From: Devosia sp.
Lineage (GTDB): Bacteria > Pseudomonadota > Alphaproteobacteria > Rhizobiales > Devosiaceae
Reading direction: 5' to 3'
DNA: 64,000 bases
Assembly: GCF_017744655.1 (NCBI RefSeq)
Contig: NZ_JAGIAW010000001.1
Location: forward strand, 682,001 to 746,000
Shown here: positions 26,705 through 35,383 of the stretch, piece after piece
Layout: the number at the start of each line of letters is the position of its first letter
Numbering within the stretch: the first letter of the stretch is position 1
The notes under the pieces: model-generated
The model's input: only the letters and a program-made list of their open reading frames with translations
What the model was told of the DNA's origin: nothing
The model's database searches: none
Position numbers and translations under genes: made by a program

Positions 26705-27376
26705 CTAGAACGGCGTCGGCGCCACGAAGGTCATGAATTCGCCGGTGGTCGGATGGGTAAAGCCCAGTTCCGCCGCATGGAGTTGCAGCCTGTCCGCCGC
26801 CTTGAAATCCTCGCCCTCGGCATAGAAGGCGTCGCCCAGGATGACATGGCCCAGCGCCTTCATATGCACGCGCAATTGGTGCGTGCGCCCGGTCAGCGGC
26901 ACGAGTTTTACCCGCGTCGCATTGGCCTCGCGCTCGATGACTTCCCATTCGGTCTTGGCGTGGCGGCCATTTTCATAATCGACGCGCTGGCGCGGCTTGT
27001 TTTCCCAATCGGTCGCCAGCGGCAGGTCGATGACTCCCCGGTCCTCGGCAATCACGCCCGAAACCCGCGCCACGTAGCTCTTGGTCGTCTGCCGATGCTC
27101 GAACTGGCTACCGATGCGGCCATGCGCGCGCTTGTTGAGCGCCATCACCAATACGCCCGACGTATCCTTGTCCAGCCGATGACACATGCCCGCCGTCGGC
27201 CACGTCTGCCGCGCGCGATATTCCACGCAATCCCAAAGGCTCGGATCCTTGCCGGGCACGCTGAGCAGCCCACTCTGCTTATCGACCACCAGAATATCGT
27301 CGTCCACGTGGAGGACGTTCAGATAGGGATCGGTGGGCGGGAAATAGTCGAGCAATGTGGGCATGGGACCGGGCAT
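26705..27376 (-). CDS. RluA-family pseudouridine synthase
   Basis: This is a 223-residue RNA-modifying enzyme. The catalytic Asp is in CHRLDKDTSGVLVMALN near residue 69. KSYVARVSGVI and PLTGRTHQLRVHMKALGHVILGD are further family motifs. It lacks an S4 domain, so it resembles RluA (23S rRNA U746 and tRNA U32) more than RluC or RluD. The specific target cannot be settled here. It is divergent from the alkyltransferase gene. Confidence 0.93.
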   Translation of the reverse strand: MPGPMPTLLDYFPPTDPYLNVLHVDDDILVVDKQSGLLSVPGKDPSLWDCVEYRARQTWPTAGMCHRLDKDTSGVLVMALNKRAHGRIGSQFEHRQTTKSYVARVSGVIAEDRGVIDLPLATDWENKPRQRVDYENGRHAKTEWEVIEREANATRVKLVPLTGRTHQLRVHMKALGHVILGDAFYAEGEDFKAADRLQLHAAELGFTHPTTGEFMTFVAPTPF

Positions 27377-27452
27377 GCCTGCCCTCTAGCAGAGGTTTGT
27401 CTGTTTGACCAAGCGTTTGCGGCATGTGCGGCGGCGCGCTAAGATAGCACTC

Positions 27453-27989
27453 ATGTACAGCACCACCTTTGCAACGGCGCTCGGTGAATTCGCCCTGGTC
27501 TGGACTGACTGCGGCGTGCGCCGGGTCTTTTTGCCTGGTGGTGAGCCCTCGGAAATCGCTGGGCGCATGGCAAAACTCGGTGCCGAGCCTGCCGAGCCCG
27601 ACCGCACCATCTCTGCGCTTCTCGACCAGATAGAGGACTATGCCGAAGGCGAGGAGGTCGACTTCTCCGCCGTCAGTCTCGATCTCACAGGCGTGCCCGA
27701 TTTCCATCGCCGCTGCTACGACATCCTCCTCACCATCGGCTGGGGCAAGACCACCACCTATGGAGACATGGCGCGCCAGCTCGGCGATGTCGGCCTGTCG
27801 CGCGCCGTGGGCCAGGCCATGGGCGCCAATCCCATTCCGCTGATCATCCCGTGCCATCGCGTGCTTGCCGCTGGCAACGGGGCAGGCGGCTTTTCCGCCC
27901 CCGGTGGCACCTCCTCGAAACGCGTCATGCTGGCGCTCGAAGGCGTCAGCATGGGCGCGCCGCCCGGCCAGATGCAGTTCGCGTTTTAG
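27453..27989 (+). CDS. ogt: Methylated-DNA--[protein]-cysteine S-methyltransferase
   Basis: This 178-residue suicide repair protein removes alkyl groups from O6 of guanine. The acceptor Cys134 lies in LIIPCHRVLAAGNGAGGF, with the helix-turn-helix region TIGWGKTTTYGDMARQLGDVGLSRAVGQAMGANP before it, and a short N-terminal Ada-like fold. The ATG at 27453 removes an arginine-rich extension. It is followed by CHAD after nine bases. Confidence 0.95.
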   Translation: MYSTTFATALGEFALVWTDCGVRRVFLPGGEPSEIAGRMAKLGAEPAEPDRTISALLDQIEDYAEGEEVDFSAVSLDLTGVPDFHRRCYDILLTIGWGKTTTYGDMARQLGDVGLSRAVGQAMGANPIPLIIPCHRVLAAGNGAGGFSAPGGTSSKRVMLALEGVSMGAPPGQMQFAF

Positions 27990-27998
27990 TAGAGCGCC

Positions 27999-28868
27999 AT
28001 GGGCTTTTCATTCAGCCATCGCAGCAAAGTGGGAAGCCAGGTCCGGAAAATCGCTGCCGAACAGATCGATGCAGCTCTGGACGACATCGCCACCTCCGAG
28101 GATTTCGACGACACCGTTCACGAGCTGCGTCGCCACTGCAAAAAGATCCGCGGCCTGCTGCGCCTCGTGCGCCCCAATTTTCCTGACTTCGCCAAGGAAA
28201 ACGCAGCCTATCGCGGCGCAGCCGATGCGCTGTCCGCCTCCCGTGATGCCGCCGTCATGCTCGAGACGTTCGACGCGCTGTTCAAGGACGAGTCGACCGA
28301 AACCCGCAACGCCCTGCGCAACCGCCTCGAAGACAATGTTCGACGCGTATCGCGCGAACAGGACCGTACTGGCCTGCTCGACAGCTTCGCCGAAGCCATG
28401 ACCTCGGCCCGCCAGCGCGTCAAACATTGGACTTTTGATGCCCAGGGCTTTGCCCTGATCGAGCCGGGCTTGCACGACACCTATGCCCGCATGCAAAAGC
28501 GCTTCAAGGCGGCCGAGAAAACCGGCGAAGACGAGGATTTTCACGAGTGGCGCAAGGAAACCAAAGGCCACTGGTTTCAGGTCAGCCTCTTCAAGGATTG
28601 CGCCCCAGACCGCTTGGGCGCACGAAAAGATCAGCTCGATACGCTCGGCGAATATCTGGGCGATCACCACAATCTGGCCGTGCTGACCGAAGGGCTGGAA
28701 GCACTCGCCGGGCCGCTCGACCGCGCCGTGACCAAGGCCATTGCCCGCCGCAAGGACGATCTCGCCCAAAAGGCCTTCGCCCTCGGCCGGCAATTGAGCG
28801 TGGACAGTCCCACGGCGCTCGTCACGCGCTTCGAAAAATTCTGGAAACTTCTCCCAAAGGACGATTGA
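27999..28868 (+). CDS. CHAD domain protein
   Basis: This 289-residue helical protein has the conserved CHAD pattern: IAAEQIDAALDDIATSEDFDDTVHELRRHCKKIRGLLRLVRP with the conserved His, and a second half with DEDFHEWRKETKGHWFQVSLFKD, then LGEYLGDHHNLAVL. CHAD domains bind inorganic polyphosphate through conserved basic and histidine residues. The CYTH-domain gene starts two bases after its stop, so the two functions usually seen fused (for example in YgiF-type proteins) are split here. Confidence 0.93.
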   Translation: MGFSFSHRSKVGSQVRKIAAEQIDAALDDIATSEDFDDTVHELRRHCKKIRGLLRLVRPNFPDFAKENAAYRGAADALSASRDAAVMLETFDALFKDESTETRNALRNRLEDNVRRVSREQDRTGLLDSFAEAMTSARQRVKHWTFDAQGFALIEPGLHDTYARMQKRFKAAEKTGEDEDFHEWRKETKGHWFQVSLFKDCAPDRLGARKDQLDTLGEYLGDHHNLAVLTEGLEALAGPLDRAVTKAIARRKDDLAQKAFALGRQLSVDSPTALVTRFEKFWKLLPKDD

Positions 28869-28869
28869 T

Positions 28870-29337
28870 ATGGCGCAGGAAATCGAGCGCAAATTCCTGA
28901 TTTCGGGCGATGGCTGGAAGTCGGGCATCGAAAGCTCGGCCCGCCTGCAGCAGGGCTATCTTTCGACCAGTGCCAAGGCCACGGTGCGGGTGCGCATCTA
29001 TGACGACAGCGAGGCTGTGCTGACGCTCAAGGGCAGGCCGGAAGGCATTTCCCGGGCCGAGTTCGAATATGCCATTCCCCTCGAAGATGCGCGCGAGCTC
29101 ATGGAGATCGCCAAGCCCAACATCATCGAAAAACGCCGTCACAAGGTGCCGTTCGAAGCCCATGTATGGGAGGTCGACGTTTTCGAAGGCCAGCATGAGG
29201 GCCTGATCCTCGCCGAGGTCGAAATGCAATCGGCCGATGAACACGTCGCCCTCCCGTCCTGGATCGGCCGTGAGGTCAGCGAAGACGATCGTTATGCCAA
29301 TGCCAGCCTGTCGCGTAACCCCGGCATTCCCGATTAA
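28870..29337 (+). CDS. CYTH domain protein, probable inorganic triphosphatase
   Basis: This 155-residue tunnel-fold protein has the hallmark ExExK motif at Glu4-Glu6-Lys8 (EIERKFLI), then QQGYLSTSAKATVRVRIY, AVLTLKGRP, EKRRHKVPFEAHVWEVDVF and LILAEVEM. These are the charged strands of the tunnel that bind triphosphate and metal. It probably hydrolyses tripolyphosphate or similar substrates. It is coupled to the upstream CHAD gene. Confidence 0.93.
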   Translation: MAQEIERKFLISGDGWKSGIESSARLQQGYLSTSAKATVRVRIYDDSEAVLTLKGRPEGISRAEFEYAIPLEDARELMEIAKPNIIEKRRHKVPFEAHVWEVDVFEGQHEGLILAEVEMQSADEHVALPSWIGREVSEDDRYANASLSRNPGIPD

Positions 29338-29440
29338 TTGCGGATATCGCACAAACACTTTGTTCGCCGCGGTTTGATCTCGATCATGGTTGCCACCCGG
29401 CAAAGGGACATATCTCCATAGGAACCAACAGGAGAGTGCT

Positions 29441-30193
29441 ATGTCCCAGGATTTTTCAGGCAAGGTCGCATTCGTAACGGGTGGTGCCTCGGGCATCGGT
29501 GAGGCGGTCGTCAAGCAGCTCGCCGCGCGCGGCGCCAAGGTTGTGGTTGCCGATCTCAAGCTCGAAGGCGCCCAGGCGGTTGCCGATGCAGTCAAGGCCG
29601 CTGGCGGCGAAGCAGCCGCTGTCGCTGTCGATGTCGCCAAGGCCGACCAGGTCGAAAAGGCGGTCCAGTTTGCCGTAGACACCTTTGGCGCCCTGCATCT
29701 GGCGGTGAACAATGCCGGCATTGGCGGCGCTTCCGCACCCCTCGGCGACTATTCCTTCGACGATTGGCATAAGGTTATCGACGTCAACCTCAACTCCGTC
29801 TTCTATTCGATGAAGTACGAGATTGCCGCCATGGTGAAGGCTGGTGGCGGGGCCATCGTCAATATGGCCTCAATCCTCGGCTCGGTGACCTTTCCCAATG
29901 CCCCGGCCTATGTCACCGCCAAGCATGGCGTGGTCGGCATGACCAAATCGGCCGCGGTGGACTATGCCAAAAAGGGCATTCGCGTCACCGCCGTAGGCCC
30001 GGGTTTCATCGATACGCCGCTGCTTTCCGCCTTGCCCAAGGAGACCCTGGATTATCTAAAATCCGTTCATCCGATCGGGCGGCTGGGCACCTCGGACGAG
30101 GTCGCAGCGCTGACCGTGTTCCTGCTCTCCGATGCTGCGTCGAACATCACCGGCTCCTATCACCTGGTCGATGGCGGATACGTCGCTCAATAG
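29441..30193 (+). CDS. SDR family oxidoreductase
   Basis: This is a 250-residue classical short-chain dehydrogenase/reductase. The cofactor motif is VTGGASGIGEAVVK at about residues 14-27, with VADLK after the second strand, NNAGIGG, the catalytic Ser in NMASILGSV, Tyr-x-x-x-Lys in YVTAKHGVVG, and the C-terminal GSYHLVDGGYVAQ. The acidic DLK position suggests NAD preference. The substrate is unknown. The ATG at 29441 has AGGAGAGTGCT before it. Confidence 0.92.
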   Translation: MSQDFSGKVAFVTGGASGIGEAVVKQLAARGAKVVVADLKLEGAQAVADAVKAAGGEAAAVAVDVAKADQVEKAVQFAVDTFGALHLAVNNAGIGGASAPLGDYSFDDWHKVIDVNLNSVFYSMKYEIAAMVKAGGGAIVNMASILGSVTFPNAPAYVTAKHGVVGMTKSAAVDYAKKGIRVTAVGPGFIDTPLLSALPKETLDYLKSVHPIGRLGTSDEVAALTVFLLSDAASNITGSYHLVDGGYVAQ

Positions 30194-30247
30194 GCCGCTT
30201 GCCGCCCTCCCGTGCTCGGCTAATATTTTGCTGCATGGGAGGGCGTC

Positions 30248-30796
30248 ATGCTCATCAGGATCGTCGATCTCGAAGCCATTGCGAGCGGCAGGGTAGACAC
30301 GCAGTTTCGTCGCTGGCGGCGGCCAACGGTCAAAGCCGGTGGGACGCTGCTAACGGCCGTCGGAACCCTCGCTATCGATGCCGTCGAGCCAGTCAGCGAT
30401 GACATCGACGACGAAGACGCCTGCCGCGCCGGTTTTTCGGATGCCAAAGACCTCATGGCGGCCCTGGCAAAACGCGGCGAAGGCCAGCTCTATCGCATCC
30501 GCCTCCACCATCTGGGTGCCGATCCCCGCATCGCCCTCCGCGCCTCGCTCGACGATCTGTCCGACGTCCAGGCGAAGCTGGCGCGCATGGATGGCGAGGC
30601 CCCATGGACGAAGGCGGTTCTTGCCAGCATTGCCGAAAATCCAGGCCTCTCCGCCCAGCAACTCGCCGACCGTTTCGGCATGGAAAAGCATGTCTTCAAG
30701 ACCCGCGTTCGTCGTCTCAAAACCCTCGGCCTCACCGAAAGCCTCGAAACCGGCTACCGTATCTCGCCCCGCGGCAAGGCCATTCTGGAACTCTAA
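30248..30796 (+). CDS. ASCH-like domain fused to winged-helix domain
   Basis: This is a 182-residue protein. Residues 1-100 match the ASCH-like gene at 26285 (VDLEAIASGRVDTQFRRW, RPTVKAGGTLLTAVGTLAI, DEDACRAGFSDAKDLMA). Residues 118-182 look like a winged helix (ASIAENPGLSAQQLADRFGM, HVFKTRVRRLKTLGLTESLE, GYRISPRGKAILEL). It may be a nucleic-acid-binding regulator. The two-domain form is longer than its paralog. It lies upstream of a DMT permease. Confidence 0.75.
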   Translation: MLIRIVDLEAIASGRVDTQFRRWRRPTVKAGGTLLTAVGTLAIDAVEPVSDDIDDEDACRAGFSDAKDLMAALAKRGEGQLYRIRLHHLGADPRIALRASLDDLSDVQAKLARMDGEAPWTKAVLASIAENPGLSAQQLADRFGMEKHVFKTRVRRLKTLGLTESLETGYRISPRGKAILEL

Positions 30797-30869
30797 TCCG
30801 CTCAGTGACTTGCAGGGCAGGGCGGTCCGGACTAGAGCTTGCTCCATCCCCGCCTTGCGACTCCTTTTT

Positions 30870-31772
30870 ATGCCCAAGCAGAACATTTCCATTGCCCTCT
30901 GGCTGTCCACCGGAGGTCTTGCCGTCATGGCGGCCATGTCCGCCGCCGTGCACGAAGTCGCGAAATTCGTGCCCACCGGACAGATCATCTTCTGGCGCAG
31001 TTTCGTCGCTCTGGTGCCGATCCTGATCTATCTCGCGATCCGTCGGGAACTCGGTCAGGCCGTCCGCACGCGCTACCCACACAAGCATCTGGTGCGTGGT
31101 CTCCTCGGCTGCGCGGTGATGTTCTTCTCTTTCGTTTCCCTGCGCTATCTCTCGGTGGGCCTTGCGACCGCGCTCACCTATCTCGCGCCCATCCTCTCGA
31201 TCACCGCCGCCATGGTCTTTCTGCGCGAACGCCCGGGCCCGACCATTTTCATCGGTGTCCTGCTTGGCTTTGCCGGCATCGTGCTGATGCTCTATCCCGC
31301 CCTTGTCGGTGCCGAGCTGCGCGATGGCACCCTGATCGGTATCGGCGCAGGCATTGCCATGGCGGCAACCAATGCGCTCTCCCGGGTGCAGGTAAAGGAT
31401 CTCACGCGCACCGAGCCGCCGGCCGCGATTGCGCTTTCCTTCGCAATCATCTGTTCGCTGGTGGGCCTCGCCACAGCGCTTTTCGGCTGGGTCGATCTCG
31501 GCGCGCGCGAATTTGTACTCCTGGCTGGCGCCGGCTTTCTCGGAGGGCTCGGCCATGTCCTGATGATGGAATCGGTCGCCCGTGCTCCGGTCTCTGTGCT
31601 CGCGCCCTACGAATATACCGGCATTATCTGGGCTTTCGGCTTCGATTTGCTGCTGCTTGGCATCGCCCCATCCGCCTGGGCCCTCACGGGCGCCCTGGTC
31701 GTCGTGGCCGCCGCCGCCATCGTAGCCTATGGGCAGGGGCGTTTCGCCAGAAAGACTACTGCCAGCGCTTGA
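30870..31772 (+). CDS. DMT (EamA) family permease
   Basis: This is a 300-residue inner-membrane protein with ten hydrophobic segments in two EamA repeats: MAAMSAAVHEVAKFVPTGQI starts the first and AAGIAMAATNALSRVQVKDL-like sequence starts the second. LATALTYLAPILSITAAMVFLRERPG is the conserved fourth/fifth helix with its ER loop. The substrate is unknown; metabolite export is usual for this family. The ATG at 30870 lies after an ASCH-like gene. It overlaps gntK convergently by 17 bases. Confidence 0.9.
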   Translation: MPKQNISIALWLSTGGLAVMAAMSAAVHEVAKFVPTGQIIFWRSFVALVPILIYLAIRRELGQAVRTRYPHKHLVRGLLGCAVMFFSFVSLRYLSVGLATALTYLAPILSITAAMVFLRERPGPTIFIGVLLGFAGIVLMLYPALVGAELRDGTLIGIGAGIAMAATNALSRVQVKDLTRTEPPAAIALSFAIICSLVGLATALFGWVDLGAREFVLLAGAGFLGGLGHVLMMESVARAPVSVLAPYEYTGIIWAFGFDLLLLGIAPSAWALTGALVVVAAAAIVAYGQGRFARKTTASA

Positions 31773-32322
31773 ACGATTTCAGGTGCTTGAGCGAACCCGT
31801 CACCGTCGTGACGATGCGATTTACCGGATCGGTCACCGGCACCACCAAGACATTTTCCACGGCCGGATCCGGCACTTCCAGTGTTGCGAACTGGCTGTCG
31901 AGCAGGCTCGTCGGCATATATTCGTGACTGCGCTTGGCCATCCGCTCGCCGATCACTTCGCGGCTGCCGTGAAGATAGACGAATAGCACCGGCTCACCGG
32001 CCTTTTCAGTGATGAAATCGCGATAGGCCCGCTTCAGCGCCGAACAGGCGCCGACCGCCACGCCCTTCTTTTTGTCCGCCGCTTCCTTCAGCGCCGCCGC
32101 CAGCGCTTCGAGCCAGGGCCACCGATCCTCGTCTGTCAACGGAATCCCCGCCCGCATTTTCTCGACATTGGCCTCGGGATGATACCGGTCGCCATCGAGA
32201 AAGGGCGCATGCAGCGCCCGCCCCAGGGCCGCGCCCACGGTCGATTTGCCCGAGGAGCTGACGCCCATCACGATGATGATGCGGGCTGGCTCAGACAACT
32301 GCGGTGAAGGCGCCATCGACAT
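31756..32322 (-). CDS. gntK: Gluconokinase
   Basis: This 188-residue P-loop kinase phosphorylates gluconate to 6-phosphogluconate. The Walker A loop is GVSSSGKST at residues 20-28, followed by the signature FLDGDRYHPEANVEKMRAGIPLTDEDRWPWL, then ACSALKRAYRD and LHGSREVIGERMAKRSHEYMP. Its start overlaps the end of the SDR gene by 32 bases; no clear ribosome-binding site fixes it, so the first ATG is chosen. Its product feeds gnd, which lies divergently 1 kb away. Confidence 0.95.
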   Translation of the reverse strand: MSMAPSPQLSEPARIIIVMGVSSSGKSTVGAALGRALHAPFLDGDRYHPEANVEKMRAGIPLTDEDRWPWLEALAAALKEAADKKKGVAVGACSALKRAYRDFITEKAGEPVLFVYLHGSREVIGERMAKRSHEYMPTSLLDSQFATLEVPDPAVENVLVVPVTDPVNRIVTTVTGSLKHLKSFKRWQ

Positions 32323-33067
32323 AGAGAATGTGTCCGTTCACGAAACTGGAGGCATCGGATGCGAGGAAGATGGCGGCGGGCCCCAATTCTTCCACCTCAC
32401 CCCAACGCCCCATCGGAGTACGCTGTTCCACCCAGGCATTGAACGCCGGGTCGGCGATTAGCGCCTCGTTGAGCTCGGTCTTGAAGTAGCCCGGTGCGAT
32501 GGCGTTGACGTTGAGCCCCATGCGGGCCCAATCGGCCGCCATGCCGCGCGTCAGGTTTGCAATCGCCGCCTTCGCCGCGCCATACGGGGCCGCGGTCGGC
32601 CGCGCATGATCGGTCAGGATCGAGCAGATATTGATGATCTTGCCGCGACCGCGCTCGATCATGCCCTGCGCTACGGCCTGGCTGACCGAAAAGGTCGCCG
32701 TCACATGCGTTGCCATGATCTTTTCGAAATCATCATGCCGAAAAGTCTCGAGCGGCCCGCGGATCTGCATGCCGGCATTGTTGACCAGAATATCGATCGG
32801 CCCGATCTCGCTTTCGCAGTGCCGGATCGCCTCGCCGACGTTTTCAGGGCTGGTGACGTCGAAGGCGAGGGCGGTCACATCCGCTCCGGTCTCTGCCAGG
32901 TCAGCTGCCGCCGCACCCAGCGCCACCTCGTCCCGCGCATTCAGCACGATCTTCGCGCCGGCCCCGGCCAGCGCTCTGGCCATCGCAAATCCCAGCCCCC
33001 GGCTGGAGCCGGTGACGAGAGCGCGTCGTCCTTTCAGGTCGAATGGCGAACGCCCGTCCATGTTCAT
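32291..33067 (-). CDS. SDR oxidoreductase, gluconate 5-dehydrogenase-like
   Basis: This is a 258-residue classical SDR. The cofactor loop is LVTGSSRGLGFAMARALAGAGA, then LNARDE, VNNAGMQIRGPLE, the catalytic Ser in NICSILTDHARP, YGAAKAAIANL and the C-terminus NGHILYVDGAFTAV. Sequence features and the neighbouring gluconokinase fit an IdnO-like gluconate 5-dehydrogenase that reduces 5-keto-gluconate. The ATG at 33067 has GGAGGAGC upstream. It and gntK form a two-gene unit divergent from gnd. Confidence 0.88.
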   Translation of the reverse strand: MNMDGRSPFDLKGRRALVTGSSRGLGFAMARALAGAGAKIVLNARDEVALGAAAADLAETGADVTALAFDVTSPENVGEAIRHCESEIGPIDILVNNAGMQIRGPLETFRHDDFEKIMATHVTATFSVSQAVAQGMIERGRGKIINICSILTDHARPTAAPYGAAKAAIANLTRGMAADWARMGLNVNAIAPGYFKTELNEALIADPAFNAWVEQRTPMGRWGEVEELGPAAIFLASDASSFVNGHILYVDGAFTAVV

Positions 33068-33283
33068 GCTCCTCCGCAGCTCCCGCCTTCTTAGCCATCT
33101 GTCTTGCTGCAAGGCAAGACATGTCCAACTCTTCCATACAAGAATATGAAATGGTCGAAATTTGCACGATCCGCACTTTCATCATCTTTCGCTTTGTGGT
33201 CATTGTCGCCTCCGAGTGCTATGCACCCTGCGCATGGCCCCAAACGCCTTGGATGGCGACGAAGACCTCGGAAGGAATGCTTC

Positions 33284-34702
33284 ATGGCGACTGCGGATAT
33301 CGGCCTGATCGGCCTGGCGGTTATGGGTTCGAACCTGGCGCTCAATATCGCCGAAAAAGGCTACACCGTTGCCGTGCACAACCGCTCGGCCGGCCGCATC
33401 GACGAATTCGTGGCCGAAGCCAAGGCTCAGGGCCTCGACCAGAATACCATCCCAAAATACGATCTTGCCGATTTCGTGCAGACGGTGAAGGCTCCGCGCT
33501 CCATCATCATCATGGTCAAGGCCGGCCAGCCGGTTGACGACATGATCGAGCAGCTCCTGCCGCACCTCGAAGCTGGCGACGCCATCATCGAATGCGGCAA
33601 TTCGCTCTATACTGACACGCAGCGCCGCTTCGACTACCTCAAGCCCAAGAACATCGGCTATCTCGGCGTCGGCGTTTCCGGCGGTGAAGAGGGCGCCCGC
33701 CACGGCCCCTCGATCATGGTCGGCGGCTCCAAGGAACAGTGGCACAACGCTGAGGCGGTTCTCACTGCCATCGCCGCCAAGTTCAACGGCGAGAGCTGCT
33801 GCGCTTATCTCGGCGAAGGTGGCGCCGGCCACTTCGTCAAGATGATCCACAACGGCATCGAATATGGCGACATGCAGATGATCGCCGAAATCTATGGCGT
33901 GATGCGCGATGGCCTCGGCATGTCGGCCAAGGAATGCGCTGACGTCTTCAAGGAATGGAACAAGGGTCCGCTCAATTCCTACCTGATCGAAATCACCGGC
34001 CACGTTCTCGACGCCGTCGATGACCAGACGGGCAAGCCCCTTGTCGATTTGATCCTCGACAAGGCCGGCCAGAAGGGTACAGGCATGTGGTCCGCCGTCG
34101 TCGCCCAGCAGATGGGCGTGCCGGCAACCGCCATCGAAGGCGCCGTCGCCGCGCGTTCGCTGTCCTCGCGCAAAGCCGAGCGCGTCGCCGCCGAAGCCAT
34201 CTATGGCAAGCCGAACCGCGCCAAGACCGACGTTACCCTGGCCGATCTCGAAAAAGCGCTGCTCGCCGGCAAGATCGTCTCCTATGCTCAGGGCTTCGCA
34301 GTCATCGCCAAGGCATCGGAAGAATTCGGCTGGTCGCTGCCGCTGGCGACGATCGCCAAGATCTGGCGCGCTGGCTGCATCATCCGCTCGCGCTTCCTCG
34401 ATCAGATGTCTTCGGCCTACGCCAAGGGCGAAGCCACCAATCTGCTCGTCGTGCCCGACTTCGTCGGCATCATGAAGGATAGCCACCCGAGCCTGCGCAA
34501 GGTCGTGGCCGCCGCTTCCGTCGGCGAATTCCCGATGATCTGCCTCTCCGCCTCGCTGAGCTATTTCGACAGCTACCGCCAGGCCCAGGGTACGGCCAAC
34601 CTGACCCAGGGTCAGCGCGACTTCTTCGGCGCCCATGGCTTTGAAATCGAAGGCCGTGGCAGCGACCTGCACGGCACCTGGCCAAGCACTCTCGGCAAGT
34701 AA
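33284..34702 (+). CDS. gnd: 6-phosphogluconate dehydrogenase, decarboxylating
   Basis: This 472-residue enzyme converts 6-phosphogluconate to ribulose-5-phosphate with NADP reduction. It has IGLAVMGSNLALNIAEKGY at the N-terminus, GVSGGEEGARHGPSIMVGG, AGHFVKMIHNGIEYGDMQM with the catalytic Lys and His, and the C-terminal THGTWP-like region seen here as LHGTWPS. The ATG at 33284 removes a low-complexity extension and has GGAAGGAA upstream. It is divergent from the gntK-SDR unit, with promoters presumably in the 216-base gap. Confidence 0.97.
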   Translation: MATADIGLIGLAVMGSNLALNIAEKGYTVAVHNRSAGRIDEFVAEAKAQGLDQNTIPKYDLADFVQTVKAPRSIIIMVKAGQPVDDMIEQLLPHLEAGDAIIECGNSLYTDTQRRFDYLKPKNIGYLGVGVSGGEEGARHGPSIMVGGSKEQWHNAEAVLTAIAAKFNGESCCAYLGEGGAGHFVKMIHNGIEYGDMQMIAEIYGVMRDGLGMSAKECADVFKEWNKGPLNSYLIEITGHVLDAVDDQTGKPLVDLILDKAGQKGTGMWSAVVAQQMGVPATAIEGAVAARSLSSRKAERVAAEAIYGKPNRAKTDVTLADLEKALLAGKIVSYAQGFAVIAKASEEFGWSLPLATIAKIWRAGCIIRSRFLDQMSSAYAKGEATNLLVVPDFVGIMKDSHPSLRKVVAAASVGEFPMICLSASLSYFDSYRQAQGTANLTQGQRDFFGAHGFEIEGRGSDLHGTWPSTLGK

Positions 34703-34712
34703 GCCAAAAAGA

Positions 34713-34742
34713 AAAGCCCCGCTTCGGCGGGGCTTTTTGTTT
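34713..34742 (+). terminator. Rho-independent terminator after gnd
   Basis: The hairpin AAAGCCCCGC-TTCG-GCGGGGCTTT-like, ending in TTTTTGTTTG, lies ten bases after the gnd stop codon. Confidence 0.92.
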
Positions 34743-34788
34743 GTATCGGCTCGCGTTGTCCGCCGGGGACCATCTGCTTCTCGTCTAC

Positions 34789-34863
34789 CGTCACCACCGG
34801 GCTTGTGCCGGTGGTCCACGCGGAGGCGAGATGGATTGCCAGGACAGGCCCGGCAATGACGAC
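34789..34863. repeat. Dispersed repeat, family C copy 1
   Basis: The unit starts CGTCACCACCGGGCTTGTGC, has a central block GCGGAGGCGAGATGGATTGC and ends CAGGCCCGGCAATGACG. The central block is the exact reverse complement of the block in copy 2 at 44957-45031. No gene is seen in it. Confidence 0.8.
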
Positions 34864-34897
34864 GACTGACGTGTGCGCGGGGCGCGAAGCTGCCTGG

Positions 34898-35383
34898 TTA
34901 AACCAGCGCCTTGAACATCACATAGCTGTCTACATAGCCATGGACCGGATGCTTGAAGGCCAGCGGCAGCGTGCCAACGATGGAAAAGCCGAGCTTCTGC
35001 CACAGCGCCACGGCGCGGGCATTCTTCGACACGACATGGTTGAACTGCATGGCCCGAAATCCGCGTTCCCTGGCCACCACCTGCGAATGCTCGCACATGC
35101 GCCCGGCAATGCCTTTGCCCTGCGCCTTGTCCGAAACCATATAGCCGCAATTGGCCACATGCTTCCCGCCGCCGCGCTGGTTGGCCTGCAGATAATAGGT
35201 CCCGAGGATGACGCCCTCGTCCTCGGCGACAAAGACCTCATGTGCCGGCATGAACCAATAGTCGCGCATTGCCTCGTCGCTGAGGTCGCTGTCGATGGCA
35301 TAGGTCTCGCCCGCCCGCAAAACCGGGGCCACGATTTCCATGATAGCGGCTTGGTCGGCCTCAGCGGCGGGGCGGATTATCAT
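34898..35383 (-). CDS. GNAT family N-acetyltransferase
   Basis: This 161-residue protein has the GNAT motif A in GYMVSDKAQGKGIAGRMCEHS and later RAMQFNHVVSKNARAVALWQKLGFSIVGTLP, the usual order. The N-terminus IIRPAAEADQAAIMEIV is typical for the YncA-like group. The ATG at 35383 has GAGGA eight bases upstream and overlaps the end of the MFS gene by 23 bases. The acceptor is unknown. Confidence 0.92.
   Translation of the reverse strand: MIIRPAAEADQAAIMEIVAPVLRAGETYAIDSDLSDEAMRDYWFMPAHEVFVAEDEGVILGTYYLQANQRGGGKHVANCGYMVSDKAQGKGIAGRMCEHSQVVARERGFRAMQFNHVVSKNARAVALWQKLGFSIVGTLPLAFKHPVHGYVDSYVMFKALV

Noticed and set aside
33200..34819. A 539-codon minus-strand frame opposite gnd
   Set aside because: It is antisense to gnd, runs through its terminator and has shadow composition.
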